Counted from the stretch's first letter, positions 39,220-50,489 are shown. The stretch is DNA of 64,000 bases from a bacterium (GCA_015485355.1 WFTQ01000034.1:1-64000); one strand, 5' to 3'. Made by a program: numbers and translations. Notes: a model not told the origin generated them from the sequence alone.

Positions 39220-41481
39220 ATGAATACGGTTGGATTCCATTTACACCATACACTCTTTGTAGCCCTTGTTTTGGCCGGACCGATAACGGCCGGGGGCTAT
39301 TTATGGCCCACCGATGCCAGTAAACACCTTACCAGTAGCTTTTGCGAATTCCGGCCCCGCCATTTTCATGCGGCCATCGATATTAAAACTTGGAATCGGA
39401 CCGGGTATAACATATTTGCCGTGGATGACGGCTATATTTATCGTATCCGCGTATCCGCCAATGGATACGGGAAGGCCTTGTATGTGAAACTGAAGGATGG
39501 GAATATCGCCGTCTATGCCCATCTGGAGCGTTTTATCCCTTCCCTGGAAACTTTTGCCAATGAATTGCGCAAAAAACGACGGCGCTACGTTTTGGATTAC
39601 TTTCCGGACCCGAATCAATTTCCCGTGAAAAAAGGGGAGGTGCTGGGTTACACCGGCGAAACGGGAATCGGAGTCCCCCACCTGCACTTTGAAATCCGCG
39701 ACCCCCAGAACCGACCGATGAATCCGTTGCGGTTTTATCCCGGGGAAGTGGAAGATACCATCCCGCCGCGGGTTCGGTTCCTGGCGGTGATACCCCGGGA
39801 TGTGGATACCTTCATCAACTTTCGGCCCGACACGTTGTTGCTTTCTCTGCCGTCGGGAAAAACGATGATGCTGGATTCGCCAATTTATTTGACCGGATCC
39901 GCATACATCGCGGTAAGCGCTTACGACATGGGCAATGGTGTGCACAACAAATTCGGTATTTACCAAGCGGAGTTACGCGTCAACGGAACGCGCATCTTTG
40001 AAGTACGGTACGACTATTTCAGTTACGCCAACACCCATCTGGTGGAACTCGATAAAAATTTTTCACTCTGGCGCAAGGGGTTGGGGAAATTTCAAAACCT
40101 GTTTCGCCATCCGCAAAACGATTTACCGGTATATCCGAAAACACCTCCGGGGGGAGGGATTCTGGATCATCGGGTCCTGAATGCTGGGGAAAACGAGCTG
40201 GAAATCCGTCTGAGCGATTTTCAGCAAAACGAGACGGTGATTCGCGGTCGGCTTATTTATCATCGTCAATCCACCGTGGCGATGGCGGCCCGGAGTGTGA
40301 TCCGGAAGACCCTGTTGCTTGCGTTAAAATCCCCTGAACCCCTGAACTGGATCGAAGTTCGGGAATATCGGTCCGGAAACCCGGAAACGGTGTCTGCCCA
40401 GTACATTCTGGATGATGTTCAGCATATCGGGGATGATTTTTTTTACTACCTGTCCATCCCCTTAAAAACCAATCCCGAAATCCCGGGTTTGCGGATTATC
40501 CCGTATTACGCTCCGGATTTGCCGGGATTACCTCTTTTTCTTAAGCCGTTGGAAGATGACCCGATGGAGGAAGCGCGGAAAGATCCCGTTCCGGGGACGA
40601 TGCCGAAATGGATTTTCCGGGGTGGGGAAGTGGGGATCCGGTTGCCCTTGCCCCTGTTTTCCCGGATGCAGGAATCCGAAGTCTTTGCCGGTCTACCCAT
40701 GTACTTTTTAGAGGACGAGGTGCTGATAACCTTGCGGTTGGCGGATTACTTCCGCATCAGTCAATTGCCCTTGGATGAACATCCCTATTTGGTGGCCGAA
40801 CTTCAACAATGGCATCCGGTGATTCCGGGTACCGTTAAAAAATTGCGTTCCTCCGACGGGTTTATGGCGTTGCAGTTTCAGAAGGAAAGCCTGTACGACA
40901 CCCTCTTCTGCCGGATTCAAAAAAGAATGCCCCATGCTTTCCAGGAAGTGGCACCACCATACCGGCGTTTATCGGAGGTGTATGATGTACGGCCCGTTGA
41001 TCAACCGATGAATCGCGGGGCGGAAGTCATTTTTTATTTGCCGGATTCTTTAACGAGGGTTCAGGGACTGGGTGCTTATTATTGGGACGCCCGAAAGGGG
41101 TGGTTGTTTTTACCCACCCGGTGGGATCGGGAAGGGAATCGGTTACGGGCCCGGATTACCAGCCTGGAACAGTTCGTCTTGATTCAGGATACCGTTCCCC
41201 CTGCCTTCCGGGTGTTGAGCCGGATGAACCCGGATTCCTCATTGTTTGCCACCCGACCGCTTTACTTTGAGGTTGAGGACGAAATGGCCGGTATATACAG
41301 GGAACGACAGATTACCGTGCGGGCCGATGGGGATTGGACGATATTCGAGTACGACCCGGAGGAAAAATTCATTCGCATCGATCCCCAACATCTGCCAAAG
41401 AATGCTCGGGTGCTGGAGATTATCGTCGAAGATAATGTGGGGAATCGCCGGATTCACCGGTTTCCTTTACGGTACAACTGA
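39220..41481 (+). CDS. M23 family metallopeptidase, exported, with long C-terminal extension
   Basis: 'FRPRHFHAAIDIKTWNRTGYNIFAVDDGYIYRIRVSANGYGKALYVKLKDG..AVYAHLERF', 'GETGIGVPHLHFEIRD'. Confidence 0.92.
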   Translation: MNTVGFHLHHTLFVALVLAGPITAGGYLWPTDASKHLTSSFCEFRPRHFHAAIDIKTWNRTGYNIFAVDDGYIYRIRVSANGYGKALYVKLKDGNIAVYAHLERFIPSLETFANELRKKRRRYVLDYFPDPNQFPVKKGEVLGYTGETGIGVPHLHFEIRDPQNRPMNPLRFYPGEVEDTIPPRVRFLAVIPRDVDTFINFRPDTLLLSLPSGKTMMLDSPIYLTGSAYIAVSAYDMGNGVHNKFGIYQAELRVNGTRIFEVRYDYFSYANTHLVELDKNFSLWRKGLGKFQNLFRHPQNDLPVYPKTPPGGGILDHRVLNAGENELEIRLSDFQQNETVIRGRLIYHRQSTVAMAARSVIRKTLLLALKSPEPLNWIEVREYRSGNPETVSAQYILDDVQHIGDDFFYYLSIPLKTNPEIPGLRIIPYYAPDLPGLPLFLKPLEDDPMEEARKDPVPGTMPKWIFRGGEVGIRLPLPLFSRMQESEVFAGLPMYFLEDEVLITLRLADYFRISQLPLDEHPYLVAELQQWHPVIPGTVKKLRSSDGFMALQFQKESLYDTLFCRIQKRMPHAFQEVAPPYRRLSEVYDVRPVDQPMNRGAEVIFYLPDSLTRVQGLGAYYWDARKGWLFLPTRWDREGNRLRARITSLEQFVLIQDTVPPAFRVLSRMNPDSSLFATRPLYFEVEDEMAGIYRERQITVRADGDWTIFEYDPEEKFIRIDPQHLPKNARVLEIIVEDNVGNRRIHRFPLRYN

Positions 41482-41618
41482 GGCGTCTTCACAGGCGGGT
41501 CAGCGTGACCTGAGTCAAGGTTGCAAATTAAAATTGATCTCATATTTAAAGGGTTGTGGTCGATTAATTGATATCCCGATTAATGAACAAAAGAATGTAA
41601 AATAAAAGGTCTCCCCCG

Positions 41619-43715
41619 ATGAAAAAAGTACAATGGCTTGTCACGGCTCTGGTTTTGGGCCTGTTCATCCTCTCCTGCAATTTTCGGGAACCGGTGCTTC
41701 CCCGCTGGAGCGTTCCCTTGTTGCTCCCCCTTTCTGAACAAACATTTTCCATGGACGAACTGCTGGGCGATTCCAGTTTCGTGGCCGACAACCCCGATTC
41801 CATGTTGACGTTGCAGGTCAATGGCGAGATCGATCCGGAATCACTGGATGAAAGCGACCTGGCCTTTAAACCTCAGGGCAGCTCGAATCGTCTGGAAATC
41901 GGAACCCTGCGACTGGACTCTCTACAGGCCATGAATACGGGTATGATCACATTGGCCGAGATTTTCCCGGAGCTCGCCAGCCTTCCCACGGGAGCGCAGG
42001 TGGTCATCCCGGAAACCACCCTGGTTCCCCCCGCGAAAATTCTGTTGGCCGAAGACTATAAATGGATTTATCTGGAAAAGGGCACCATCATCATACGGGT
42101 CATCAACAACCTGCCCTTTGATTTGGGGCCGAATAACTCCTCCGCCGGCATTCGGTTTGTGGTGAAAAACGACAGCCTGGGCAATCAAGTTAGCGAAGTT
42201 TTAATTGACCGGGTGGTGGCTACCGGCACCCAGGGAGAAGGCCGGGATGACATCATGGCCGGGGGGGTGTATGTATACGATCGGTTACGGCTGGAATATA
42301 ACGTTCCTATCGCCCGGAAAGATACCATCACCATTAGCGATGAGGTGTTAAATCAAACCGGTATCCAGATTATTGTCGATCTGGCGGAAATGGAAGCCAG
42401 CGCCGTACGGGCGAAACTGGAATCCCAGGAATTTCGGCGGACAATTCGGTTCGCCCTGAACGGACGCCACAAAATCAAGTCCGGTGTGGTGAAACGGGGG
42501 AGTTTCTATTTATCGTTTCGCAATGAAACCGGTATTTCCGGTAAAATTGTTTTCACCATTCCCAGTCTCCTTCGAAGCGATGGGACAACGTTTCAGGATA
42601 GTCTGTTTATCGATCAACAGCCCATTAGCCGGGTCATCGCCCTGGATGGCATTCGCATTCAGAACCCGATAGACCCGAACCTTCCCCTGGATAGTATTGA
42701 TGTGATCGTCGATACCCGGACCAGGGGATCGGATCAGTTCGTTACCGTGCAGAGCAGCGATCGGATTGTCGCCGAAATCTCTTCGGATTCCCTATTCTTC
42801 CAATCATTCAACGGCATTCTGGCTCCCGAGACGATTGACTTTGGGCCCTTTGAAGAGAAAAATATTGCCGATTATAACCGCTTAAAGGGCACCGGTATTC
42901 AGCTGGCAAACGTGAAATTGATTTTGGACCTGTTCAACGAGTTGTACATAGAGGACTTGCGATTGGATCTCACGATTTGGGGTTATCATGAGGATGAAAA
43001 CGGTGTGATAACCGATTCCGCAAAAATCGAGATCCTGGATCAACAGATCAGTTCCGGGCAACCGGGCGATCCCGGTAAAACCCGGTTCGTTTTGACGGGT
43101 CCGGAAGTGGTGGATTTTGTGAATATACTTCCTACCACCATCCGGGGTGAGGGGAAGATCACCGCTTCGGGAGAGTCCGAAGTGGTTCTGGGGAGTCAGG
43201 TCTGGGCGAATTACGAGTTAACCACCCCCTTGCAATTTTCCCTTCAAGGAATGGAACCCATCCAGAGCCGGGTGGATACGCTGACCGACCAGGATATCGA
43301 TCAGGAACTGCGGGACGCGTTACGAAACGATTTTCAAGAAGCCGGTTTAACCCTCAACCTGATCAATCATACACCCTTAGGGGGCCGTATTCGGATGATG
43401 GTTACACGCGATTCTTTACGCACCGATATGTTTGATACCACAACATTTAATCCCGCCAAAGAATTCATTAAAAAAATTCAATTGAATCCAGCGCCGGTTA
43501 ATCCGGTCACCGGCTTTGTGGACCAGCCCGGTGAGAATGAGATCTTATTCAATCTCACCCGACGGGAAATGCGGATTCTCAGTCAACCTCCGCTACGGGT
43601 GGCCTATGAGCTACAGATTGCCGATACGAAGGGTACGGTAGCCCTGCGAACCGTGGATTACATTAAAATTTCCGGTCAGGTCAAATTAACGGTGATTGTC
43701 AATGAAAATCAGTAG
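41619..43715 (+). CDS. large predicted lipoprotein, hypothetical
   Basis: 'MKKVQWLVTALVLGLFILSCNFREPVLPRWSVPLLLPLSEQTFSMDELLGDSS'; coupled with the next gene. Confidence 0.82.
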   Translation: MKKVQWLVTALVLGLFILSCNFREPVLPRWSVPLLLPLSEQTFSMDELLGDSSFVADNPDSMLTLQVNGEIDPESLDESDLAFKPQGSSNRLEIGTLRLDSLQAMNTGMITLAEIFPELASLPTGAQVVIPETTLVPPAKILLAEDYKWIYLEKGTIIIRVINNLPFDLGPNNSSAGIRFVVKNDSLGNQVSEVLIDRVVATGTQGEGRDDIMAGGVYVYDRLRLEYNVPIARKDTITISDEVLNQTGIQIIVDLAEMEASAVRAKLESQEFRRTIRFALNGRHKIKSGVVKRGSFYLSFRNETGISGKIVFTIPSLLRSDGTTFQDSLFIDQQPISRVIALDGIRIQNPIDPNLPLDSIDVIVDTRTRGSDQFVTVQSSDRIVAEISSDSLFFQSFNGILAPETIDFGPFEEKNIADYNRLKGTGIQLANVKLILDLFNELYIEDLRLDLTIWGYHEDENGVITDSAKIEILDQQISSGQPGDPGKTRFVLTGPEVVDFVNILPTTIRGEGKITASGESEVVLGSQVWANYELTTPLQFSLQGMEPIQSRVDTLTDQDIDQELRDALRNDFQEAGLTLNLINHTPLGGRIRMMVTRDSLRTDMFDTTTFNPAKEFIKKIQLNPAPVNPVTGFVDQPGENEILFNLTRREMRILSQPPLRVAYELQIADTKGTVALRTVDYIKISGQVKLTVIVNENQ

Positions 43716-43722
43716 GGATCCT

Positions 43723-44991
43723 ATGAAACATGCTATTCTATTCCTTTTTAACGTTTGGCTGTTGTTGCCCTCGATGGTCGGGGCCCAGATGTCATTCGAT
43801 GCCCGCTCAGTCGCCATGGGCAGCAGCAACAGTGCCGATGCTCAGGGGTTGGAACAGGTGGGAACCAATCCGGCTACCCTGGCGCTGTATCGACCCTTCA
43901 ATTTTGAGTTTAACCTCCTTACGCTGAACGTCAGTGCCTATAACAACAGCATTACGAAGGGATTGTACGATCGGTATTTCACCACCGGGGATTCCCTTAC
44001 CCAGGCCGACAAGGAAGAAATCTTAGGGGCCATTGATGCTTCGGGGCTTAAGGGAAGCTTCTGGGCTAATGTCAACACCCTGGCGTTTTATACCCGCAAC
44101 TTAAGTCTTTCTCTTGCCATAATGGGGAATGGATTCATACAAGCCCCCAAGGTTCTGTTCGAATTGCCCTTGAAAGGGAATACGGAATTAGATCGCACCT
44201 ATAGATTTGACGACATTAACGGGGAAGGGTGGTTAGGGTTGGCGGCCACTCTGGGACTGTCGAGGCCCCTGGAACTGGATTTTCTGGAAAACTATTTCGA
44301 TTTTTTTGCCGTCGGGTTGTCTTTTAAATACCTGGCGGGGATCGTTTACGCGGAGGTGGAACAATCCCGGGGTGAATTTTTCAATGGTGCAAATTATTTG
44401 CTGCTGGATTCCCGGGTCTCCCTTCGAGAGGCCCGGGGAGGCAAGGGTATTGCCTTCGATCTGGGTTTTATTGGTCGATACGAAGATAAATGGACGGTCA
44501 GTTTGGCTTTGATGAATCCCATTGGCAGCATTCGTTGGACCAAAGAGACCCAACAACGGATACTGACCATTCGGGCGGATAGTTTGTCAATCCCGGATCG
44601 CCTGGCGGATAGTCTGATCGTGAATGCAGATACCAGTTTCGCGATCGATCCGTTTCGTACCCGGTTGCCGGTGATCCTGGACCTGGCCGTGGCCTATCGC
44701 TGGAGTAGCGACTTGCTGATCACCGGCGAATATGAACAGGGCCTGAATCGCTCTATGGGGGGCACTACCACACCTCGTCTGGCTGCCGGCGTGGAATATA
44801 CCATTTTCCCGGTGATCCCCCTGCGCGCAGGCATCTCTATTGGAGGGAAGTCGGGATTTACTGTCGCCTTCGGTGCAGGGATTAATTTGCAGGTCTGGTA
44901 CCTGGATGTCGCTTTCATGAATCGCGGGAGCCTTTTCCCGGGCGGCAGCAAGGGCTTCACCCTGGCAATCACCAGTCGATTTCGGTTTTAA
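43723..44991 (+). CDS. outer-membrane beta-barrel protein (DUF5723-like)
   Basis: Signal peptide; 'FDARSVAMGSSNSADAQGLEQVGTNPATLAL...'; C-terminal '...FTLAITSRFRF'. Start placed at the ATG after AGGGATCCT. Confidence 0.78.
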   Translation: MKHAILFLFNVWLLLPSMVGAQMSFDARSVAMGSSNSADAQGLEQVGTNPATLALYRPFNFEFNLLTLNVSAYNNSITKGLYDRYFTTGDSLTQADKEEILGAIDASGLKGSFWANVNTLAFYTRNLSLSLAIMGNGFIQAPKVLFELPLKGNTELDRTYRFDDINGEGWLGLAATLGLSRPLELDFLENYFDFFAVGLSFKYLAGIVYAEVEQSRGEFFNGANYLLLDSRVSLREARGGKGIAFDLGFIGRYEDKWTVSLALMNPIGSIRWTKETQQRILTIRADSLSIPDRLADSLIVNADTSFAIDPFRTRLPVILDLAVAYRWSSDLLITGEYEQGLNRSMGGTTTPRLAAGVEYTIFPVIPLRAGISIGGKSGFTVAFGAGINLQVWYLDVAFMNRGSLFPGGSKGFTLAITSRFRF

Positions 44992-45219
44992 GTTCCGGGG
45001 GATGGACCCCACAAGGGTTCGTCCCCGGAGGAATGCTGTTTGCTCCACCCCTTTCACTCCTTGGTAAAGCTGATTGCCTTGGCGGCTTTTTCGCCATTAT
45101 AAGGGCGCACATACCCCCTGAAAACGGTGGATGGCAAATATCCATAAAGCGGTTGAAACCCGATGGTGGGTTGGTTATATTTTTTCGTTTACTTAAAAAC
45201 CAAGAAAGAAAAGAATCGC

Positions 45220-47013
45220 ATGGCCCGGATTCGAGTGTTGCCCGCCAACATTGCCAATAAAATCGCGGCCGGAGAAGTCGTTGATCGTCCCGCCTCGGTG
45301 GTTAAAGAATTGGTGGAAAATTCCCTGGACGCAGGGGCCACGGAAATCACCGTGGTGATTGCTCAGGCGGGCAAGGAGTTGATCCAGGTGATCGATAACG
45401 GCTGTGGAATGGAGCCCCGGGATGCCGAATTGGCTTTTGAACGGCACGCCACCAGTAAAATCCAGAGCGTTCAAGATCTGGATCGAATCGCCACCCTTGG
45501 ATTTCGAGGGGAAGCTCTCCCCAGTATCGCATCGGTTTCCCGGTTGGAAGTAAAGACCTGTCCCCTGCCCCGGGGGGAAGGAACCGTCCTTCGACTGGAG
45601 GGAGGCAAAGTCCTCTCCCGTCATCAGGAGGCTCTCCACCGGGGAACCACCATTTCGGTTAAACATCTTTTCTACAACACCCCGGCCCGGCGGAGTTTTC
45701 TAAAAGCCGATACTACCGAATTTAATCATATCCTTAAAGTATTAAAACGGTTCTTTCTGGCCTATCCGGAAGTCCATTTCGTGCTGATTCATAACCAGGA
45801 GGAATTGTTTAATCTACCCCGGACTACTTTGGATCAGCGCATCGTCCAGGTGTTTGGGGAAAAGTTTTACCAGGGACTGGTGTATGTTCGCGAAGAAATG
45901 AACGAAGTGCGTTTAGACGGCTATGTTTGTAAACCCGATTGTACCCGGGGTAACACCGAAAACCAGTTTATCTTCCTCAATCGAAGGGCCGTATTGAATC
46001 GCCATCTGGCCCATGCGGTATTTCAGGGATACGGGAATTTGATTGAGCGTTCCCGATACCCTCAGTTTATGCTCTTTTTGCATATTCCGCCGCATCTGGT
46101 GGATGTTAACGTGCACCCTACCAAAATGGAAGTCCGTTTTGCAAATGAGCGGGTCGTCTATCACCTGTTCTTGTCGGCGGTGCGCAAGGCGGTTCAGAGT
46201 CGGAAAATCGTGCCCCATTTCGATTTGTCCGGAGACGATCCTCACAAGAAGGAAATCCGTCATCATTTTCAGAGAATGCGTCAGTTCCGTCGTCCCCTTC
46301 GTCGGGCCGTTCAGGGTCGTTCGGATGCCGGCGCGGATACCCAGTTGACGCTGAATTATACCGTTCCCACCGCCCCTGAGGAAAGTTCCCGAACCCCGGA
46401 TTTCCTCGCTCCAGAGACGGGTGACGAGGATCAGGCCAGTGTTCAGGCAAATTTATGGCAGGTCCATAATCGCTACATTTTTTCCCAGATTAAGAGCGGC
46501 CTGGTCATCATCGATCAACATGTGGCCCACGAAAGGGTGCTTTACGAGCGTGTTCTGAATGCTTTGGCGCAGAATCGCTCCGTCCCCTCGCAACAACTGC
46601 TGTTTCCTCAAACCCTGGAACTTTCTTTAGAAGATTTTTTGATTTTCAGCGACATTAAGGAATGGCTGGAAAAGATCGGATTTTCTGTGACCGAATTGAG
46701 TGGGCGCACCATTTTGATTGAGGCCATCCCCGCGGATGTGAAGGTGGGATATGAGGGGAAAATTCTTCTGGAGATTTTAGACTATTACCGGGAGAATGAG
46801 GATAAGAATTATCAACCGCACGAAAAAATCGCCGCCGCCTTTGCCTGCAGAAATGCCATTAAATCCGGGGAAAAATTGAGCCTCGAAGCCATGAACGCCC
46901 TTGTCGATCAACTGTTTGCTACTCGAGAACCGTTTTTCTGTCCTCATGGGCGTCCGGTGATTGTCAATCTAACGCTGGATGAATTGGATAAAAAATTCAA
47001 ACGGGTCAAATGA
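45220..47013 (+). CDS. mutL: DNA mismatch repair endonuclease MutL
   Basis: 'VLPANIANKIAAGEVVDRPASVVKELVENSLDAGATEITV', 'ATLGFRGEALPSIASVS', 'FYNTPARRSFLK'. Confidence 0.98.
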   Translation: MARIRVLPANIANKIAAGEVVDRPASVVKELVENSLDAGATEITVVIAQAGKELIQVIDNGCGMEPRDAELAFERHATSKIQSVQDLDRIATLGFRGEALPSIASVSRLEVKTCPLPRGEGTVLRLEGGKVLSRHQEALHRGTTISVKHLFYNTPARRSFLKADTTEFNHILKVLKRFFLAYPEVHFVLIHNQEELFNLPRTTLDQRIVQVFGEKFYQGLVYVREEMNEVRLDGYVCKPDCTRGNTENQFIFLNRRAVLNRHLAHAVFQGYGNLIERSRYPQFMLFLHIPPHLVDVNVHPTKMEVRFANERVVYHLFLSAVRKAVQSRKIVPHFDLSGDDPHKKEIRHHFQRMRQFRRPLRRAVQGRSDAGADTQLTLNYTVPTAPEESSRTPDFLAPETGDEDQASVQANLWQVHNRYIFSQIKSGLVIIDQHVAHERVLYERVLNALAQNRSVPSQQLLFPQTLELSLEDFLIFSDIKEWLEKIGFSVTELSGRTILIEAIPADVKVGYEGKILLEILDYYRENEDKNYQPHEKIAAAFACRNAIKSGEKLSLEAMNALVDQLFATREPFFCPHGRPVIVNLTLDELDKKFKRVK

Positions 47014-47256
47014 ACCGCCCGGAGGACCGGGGTGGGATGGTTCCGGAAACAACCCCTCGGCTTCGACGCGGTTTGAGCCAAGGGTCTAAGAAGCCTCTTG
47101 GCAATCCCGACCGATGGGAGATCGCAGGCTGATTTTTTAACGGCACCTGTGTATGCGGGGGATGTCGATTTCGGGCGGTAAGATCGAATTCGTTTCAAGA
47201 GACCTCCATATGGAGTGTAAAAGCTTCATTAAGTTCAACTATTCGATGGATCACCC

Positions 47257-48234
47257 GTGTCGGAAAAAAAAGCACTGGTTCTGGTAGGTCCTACCGGAGT
47301 GGGTAAGACCCGGGTATCGGTGGAAATAGCCCGCTGGCTGCCGATAGAAATCATCTCGGCCGATTCGCGTCAGGTTTATCGTTATATGGATATAGGGACC
47401 GATAAACCCTCTCCGGAAATTCGTCGGAAAATCCCCCATCATTTTATCGATCGGCTGGACCCCGATCAAGAATACAGTGCCGGGCAGTTTGCCCGGGAAG
47501 CCCGGATTGTTGCCCAGGAGATTTTTTCCCGTCACCGGGTTCCGCTGGTTGTCGGAGGATCCGGTCTGTATGTCCGGGCCATGTTGGAGGGTTTTTTTGG
47601 AGAGGACTATCGGGATGAACAGCTGCGCCGGCGATTATTGGCTCGAGCTCGGGTGGAAGGGGCGGAAGCCCTGTATCAGGAGCTCCTGAAGCGCGACCCG
47701 GAAACGGCCCGGGGTACCCATCCCCATAACGTCAAGCGGATTGTCAGGGCCCTGGAGATTGTCTACCTGACCGGGCAACCGGCTTCCCTCATCCGCCGAA
47801 AACGTAAAGATCCGGCACCGTTTGGATGGGTTAAATTTGGCTTGTTAATGGAGCGCCCGGCGCTTTATGAACGCATTGATGCCCGGGTGGAGGCAATGTT
47901 TGATCAGGGCCTGGTGGAAGAAGTGCAGCGTCTACTGGAAAAGGGATATCATCGAGACCTGAATGCCCTCAATTCGGTGGGATACCAAGAAGTGATCGAT
48001 TTTCTGGAGGAAAAGATCGATTTGTACACCTGTGTGGAGCTGGTGAAACGCCATACGCGGCGTTATGCCAAGCGCCAATTGACCTGGTTCCGTGCAGAAA
48101 AAGAGATCCGCTGGTATCGTATCCAGGATGATGTCGATGTTGCTCGGGTTGCTAAAGAAATCGCCGATGCGTATCTTTTGGAAGTGGATGCCGGCGAACG
48201 AAAGCGGATCGTAAAAGCGGAAAATAGCAAATGA
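47257..48234 (+). CDS. miaA: tRNA dimethylallyltransferase
   Basis: 'LVLVGPTGVGKTRVSVEIARWLPIEIISADSRQVYRYMDIGTDKPS', 'LVVGGSGLYVRAMLEGF'. GTG start. Confidence 0.97.
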   Translation: MSEKKALVLVGPTGVGKTRVSVEIARWLPIEIISADSRQVYRYMDIGTDKPSPEIRRKIPHHFIDRLDPDQEYSAGQFAREARIVAQEIFSRHRVPLVVGGSGLYVRAMLEGFFGEDYRDEQLRRRLLARARVEGAEALYQELLKRDPETARGTHPHNVKRIVRALEIVYLTGQPASLIRRKRKDPAPFGWVKFGLLMERPALYERIDARVEAMFDQGLVEEVQRLLEKGYHRDLNALNSVGYQEVIDFLEEKIDLYTCVELVKRHTRRYAKRQLTWFRAEKEIRWYRIQDDVDVARVAKEIADAYLLEVDAGERKRIVKAENSK

Positions 48235-49115
48235 AACACATTGTGTTTATTGTTAATCCCATCTCGGGTGTTCACCGAAAGCCGGAAAGATTAATTGCCT
48301 GGATTCAGGAAATATTCGGCCCCTCGGCCGCGGAATATCGCATCCTGAAAACCCGGCATCGGGGACATGGTGTTGAATTGGCAAAAGAGGGCGTTCGTCA
48401 GGGGGCCGATGTTGTGGTGGCGGTGGGTGGGGATGGCACCATTAACGAAGTGGCCCGGGGACTCGTGGGCAGCCAAACGGCGCTGGGCGTGGTGCCTGCG
48501 GGATCCGGTAACGGTTTTGCCCGCAATTTTCATATCCCCCTGAATCCAAAACGCGCCATCGCAGGATTATTACGGGCAACCTATCGCTGGATTGACGTGG
48601 GACAAATCAACTCCCATTTCTTTGTCAATGTGGCCGGGATGGGCCTGGATGCCGTCATCAGCGCCAATTTCGAACGGTTCGGGATGAGGGGACCCCTACC
48701 GTATTTCATTGTAGGCGTGCGGGAGTATTTTCGCTATCATCCCCGAGCCGTGGATCTACACTTTGATCATCAACGCCTGCAACGTTTCCCGTTGTTATTG
48801 TCTGTGGCCAATGCTCCCCAGTATGGGAACGGTGCCATCATCGCCCCAGAGGCGATTCCCGATGATGGCTATCTGGATTTATGCGTGTTGTCCCCCTTAC
48901 CGCTATGGAAAACCGTGTTGAATTTGCACCGCCTGTTCACCGGAACCATCCATTACGTTAAAGCCATGGAAATTTTCCGTATCCGTTCTTTAACGGTGGA
49001 ACGTTCCGGACCCGGTTATATCCACACCGATGGCGATCCCCATATGGAAGGACAGCGACTGGAGGTTCGCATCTTACCGCGCCGGTTGAAACTGGCCCTT
49101 CAGCCGGCCACTTGA
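48231..49115 (+). CDS. diacylglycerol kinase family lipid kinase
   Basis: 'IVFIVNPISGVHRKPERL', 'VVVAVGGDGTINEVARGLVGSQTALGVVPAGSGNGFARNFHIPLNPKRAI'. Confidence 0.95.
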   Translation: MKHIVFIVNPISGVHRKPERLIAWIQEIFGPSAAEYRILKTRHRGHGVELAKEGVRQGADVVVAVGGDGTINEVARGLVGSQTALGVVPAGSGNGFARNFHIPLNPKRAIAGLLRATYRWIDVGQINSHFFVNVAGMGLDAVISANFERFGMRGPLPYFIVGVREYFRYHPRAVDLHFDHQRLQRFPLLLSVANAPQYGNGAIIAPEAIPDDGYLDLCVLSPLPLWKTVLNLHRLFTGTIHYVKAMEIFRIRSLTVERSGPGYIHTDGDPHMEGQRLEVRILPRRLKLALQPAT

Positions 49116-49286
49116 GCGCCTTCCTGGATGACCGGTCATGACCTTTCCCCGAAATTGAGCCGAAAGGGTGGGTTTTCAACGGTAAGAACGGTTTGATGAA
49201 AATGGCAAAGGATGCGGAGCGCAGGGGAAGACGATCATCGATTCCACCCGGCATCGAATCACGGTGCAGCGCCCGTGCCACGGGTG

Positions 49287-50489
49287 TTATACGGGTACAT
49301 TCGTTCTAAAAAGTCCTGTTGTCAGAAACAGAATGCCTGCAACGACGGCCGCCCCCGCCCCAAAATAGAAAGGCGCCCTTACATCGATGTAATGCCACAA
49401 AACGCCGGCCAGACTGCTGGCCAGAAAGGTAATGACGCCCGTGAGGGTATAGTAGGTGCCCAGCGCTGTGGCTCGAATGTTCTCCGGAACCGTCTGGGTG
49501 ATGTATGCCTTGCTGATGCCTTCACTCATGGCCATGTAAATGCCATAAAGAGGAAAAAGCAGAATGATCATAATGGAGGAAGCGGCTTGTGCAAAGCCCA
49601 AATAGATGAATCCGAAGAAAAAGAAGGAAAGTGTTAATACCCGCCGGGCGCCCAGACGATCCGATATTTTTCCGATGGGGTAAGCCAGGGTAGCAAAAAA
49701 TATGTTAAACAATACATAGAGGAATACCGTTTCTGTGGTGGAAAAGCCCATGGACTGAGCTCTCAGGATTAAAAAGGCGTCGGAGCTGTTGCCCAAGGCG
49801 AAGATAAGGCTGACGAAGAGAAACCGTTTGAAGGAAGGGGTCAACTGTTGTAGCGAAAGGCGGAAAGTCAATTGTTGGGCAGGGCTGCTTCGTGCTGGTT
49901 CTCGAACGCCCCAAAAAAGCAAAGCCAGGGCCAGCAATCCCGGAAAGAATGCCAGCAGAAAGATCAGGGAAAACCGCTCACCCAGAAGATGCAGAAATGC
50001 CAGGGCCAGCAGGGGGCCGATAATGGCACCCAGGGTATCCATGGCCCGATGGAGGCCGAAGGCCGCCCCACGCTGTTGAAGAGGGGTGGAGTCTGCAATG
50101 AGGGCATCGCGGGCCGCCGTGCGGGTGCCCTTCCCAAACCGATCGACAAAGCGGGCGATCAATACATGCCACCACAAAAAAGCCATGGATAACATCATCT
50201 TGGAAAAGGCCGAAAAGGCGTACCCGGCGATCACGAATGTTTTCCGATGCCGAAAGCGATCGGAAAGCCATCCGGAAAACACCTTTAAAACGCTGGCCGT
50301 GGCCTCGGCTATCCCCTCGATCAGTCCCACTATGGCCGCCGAGGCCCCCAGACTTCGGGTTAAAAAGATCGGAATGATGGGGTAGATCATTTCTGAAGCC
50401 ACATCATTACATAAACTGACCCACCCAAGGATCCGGACATTTCGAGGAAGAGACGATGCTTTGCGGGAAGGTGTTCGCATGGATTGCAT
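49287..50489 (-). CDS. MFS transporter
   Basis: 'FLTRSLGASAAIVGLIEGIAEATASVLKVFSGWLSDRFRHRKTFVIAGYAFSAFSK'. Confidence 0.92.
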   Translation of the reverse strand: MQSMRTPSRKASSLPRNVRILGWVSLCNDVASEMIYPIIPIFLTRSLGASAAIVGLIEGIAEATASVLKVFSGWLSDRFRHRKTFVIAGYAFSAFSKMMLSMAFLWWHVLIARFVDRFGKGTRTAARDALIADSTPLQQRGAAFGLHRAMDTLGAIIGPLLALAFLHLLGERFSLIFLLAFFPGLLALALLFWGVREPARSSPAQQLTFRLSLQQLTPSFKRFLFVSLIFALGNSSDAFLILRAQSMGFSTTETVFLYVLFNIFFATLAYPIGKISDRLGARRVLTLSFFFFGFIYLGFAQAASSIMIILLFPLYGIYMAMSEGISKAYITQTVPENIRATALGTYYTLTGVITFLASSLAGVLWHYIDVRAPFYFGAGAAVVAGILFLTTGLFRTNVPV

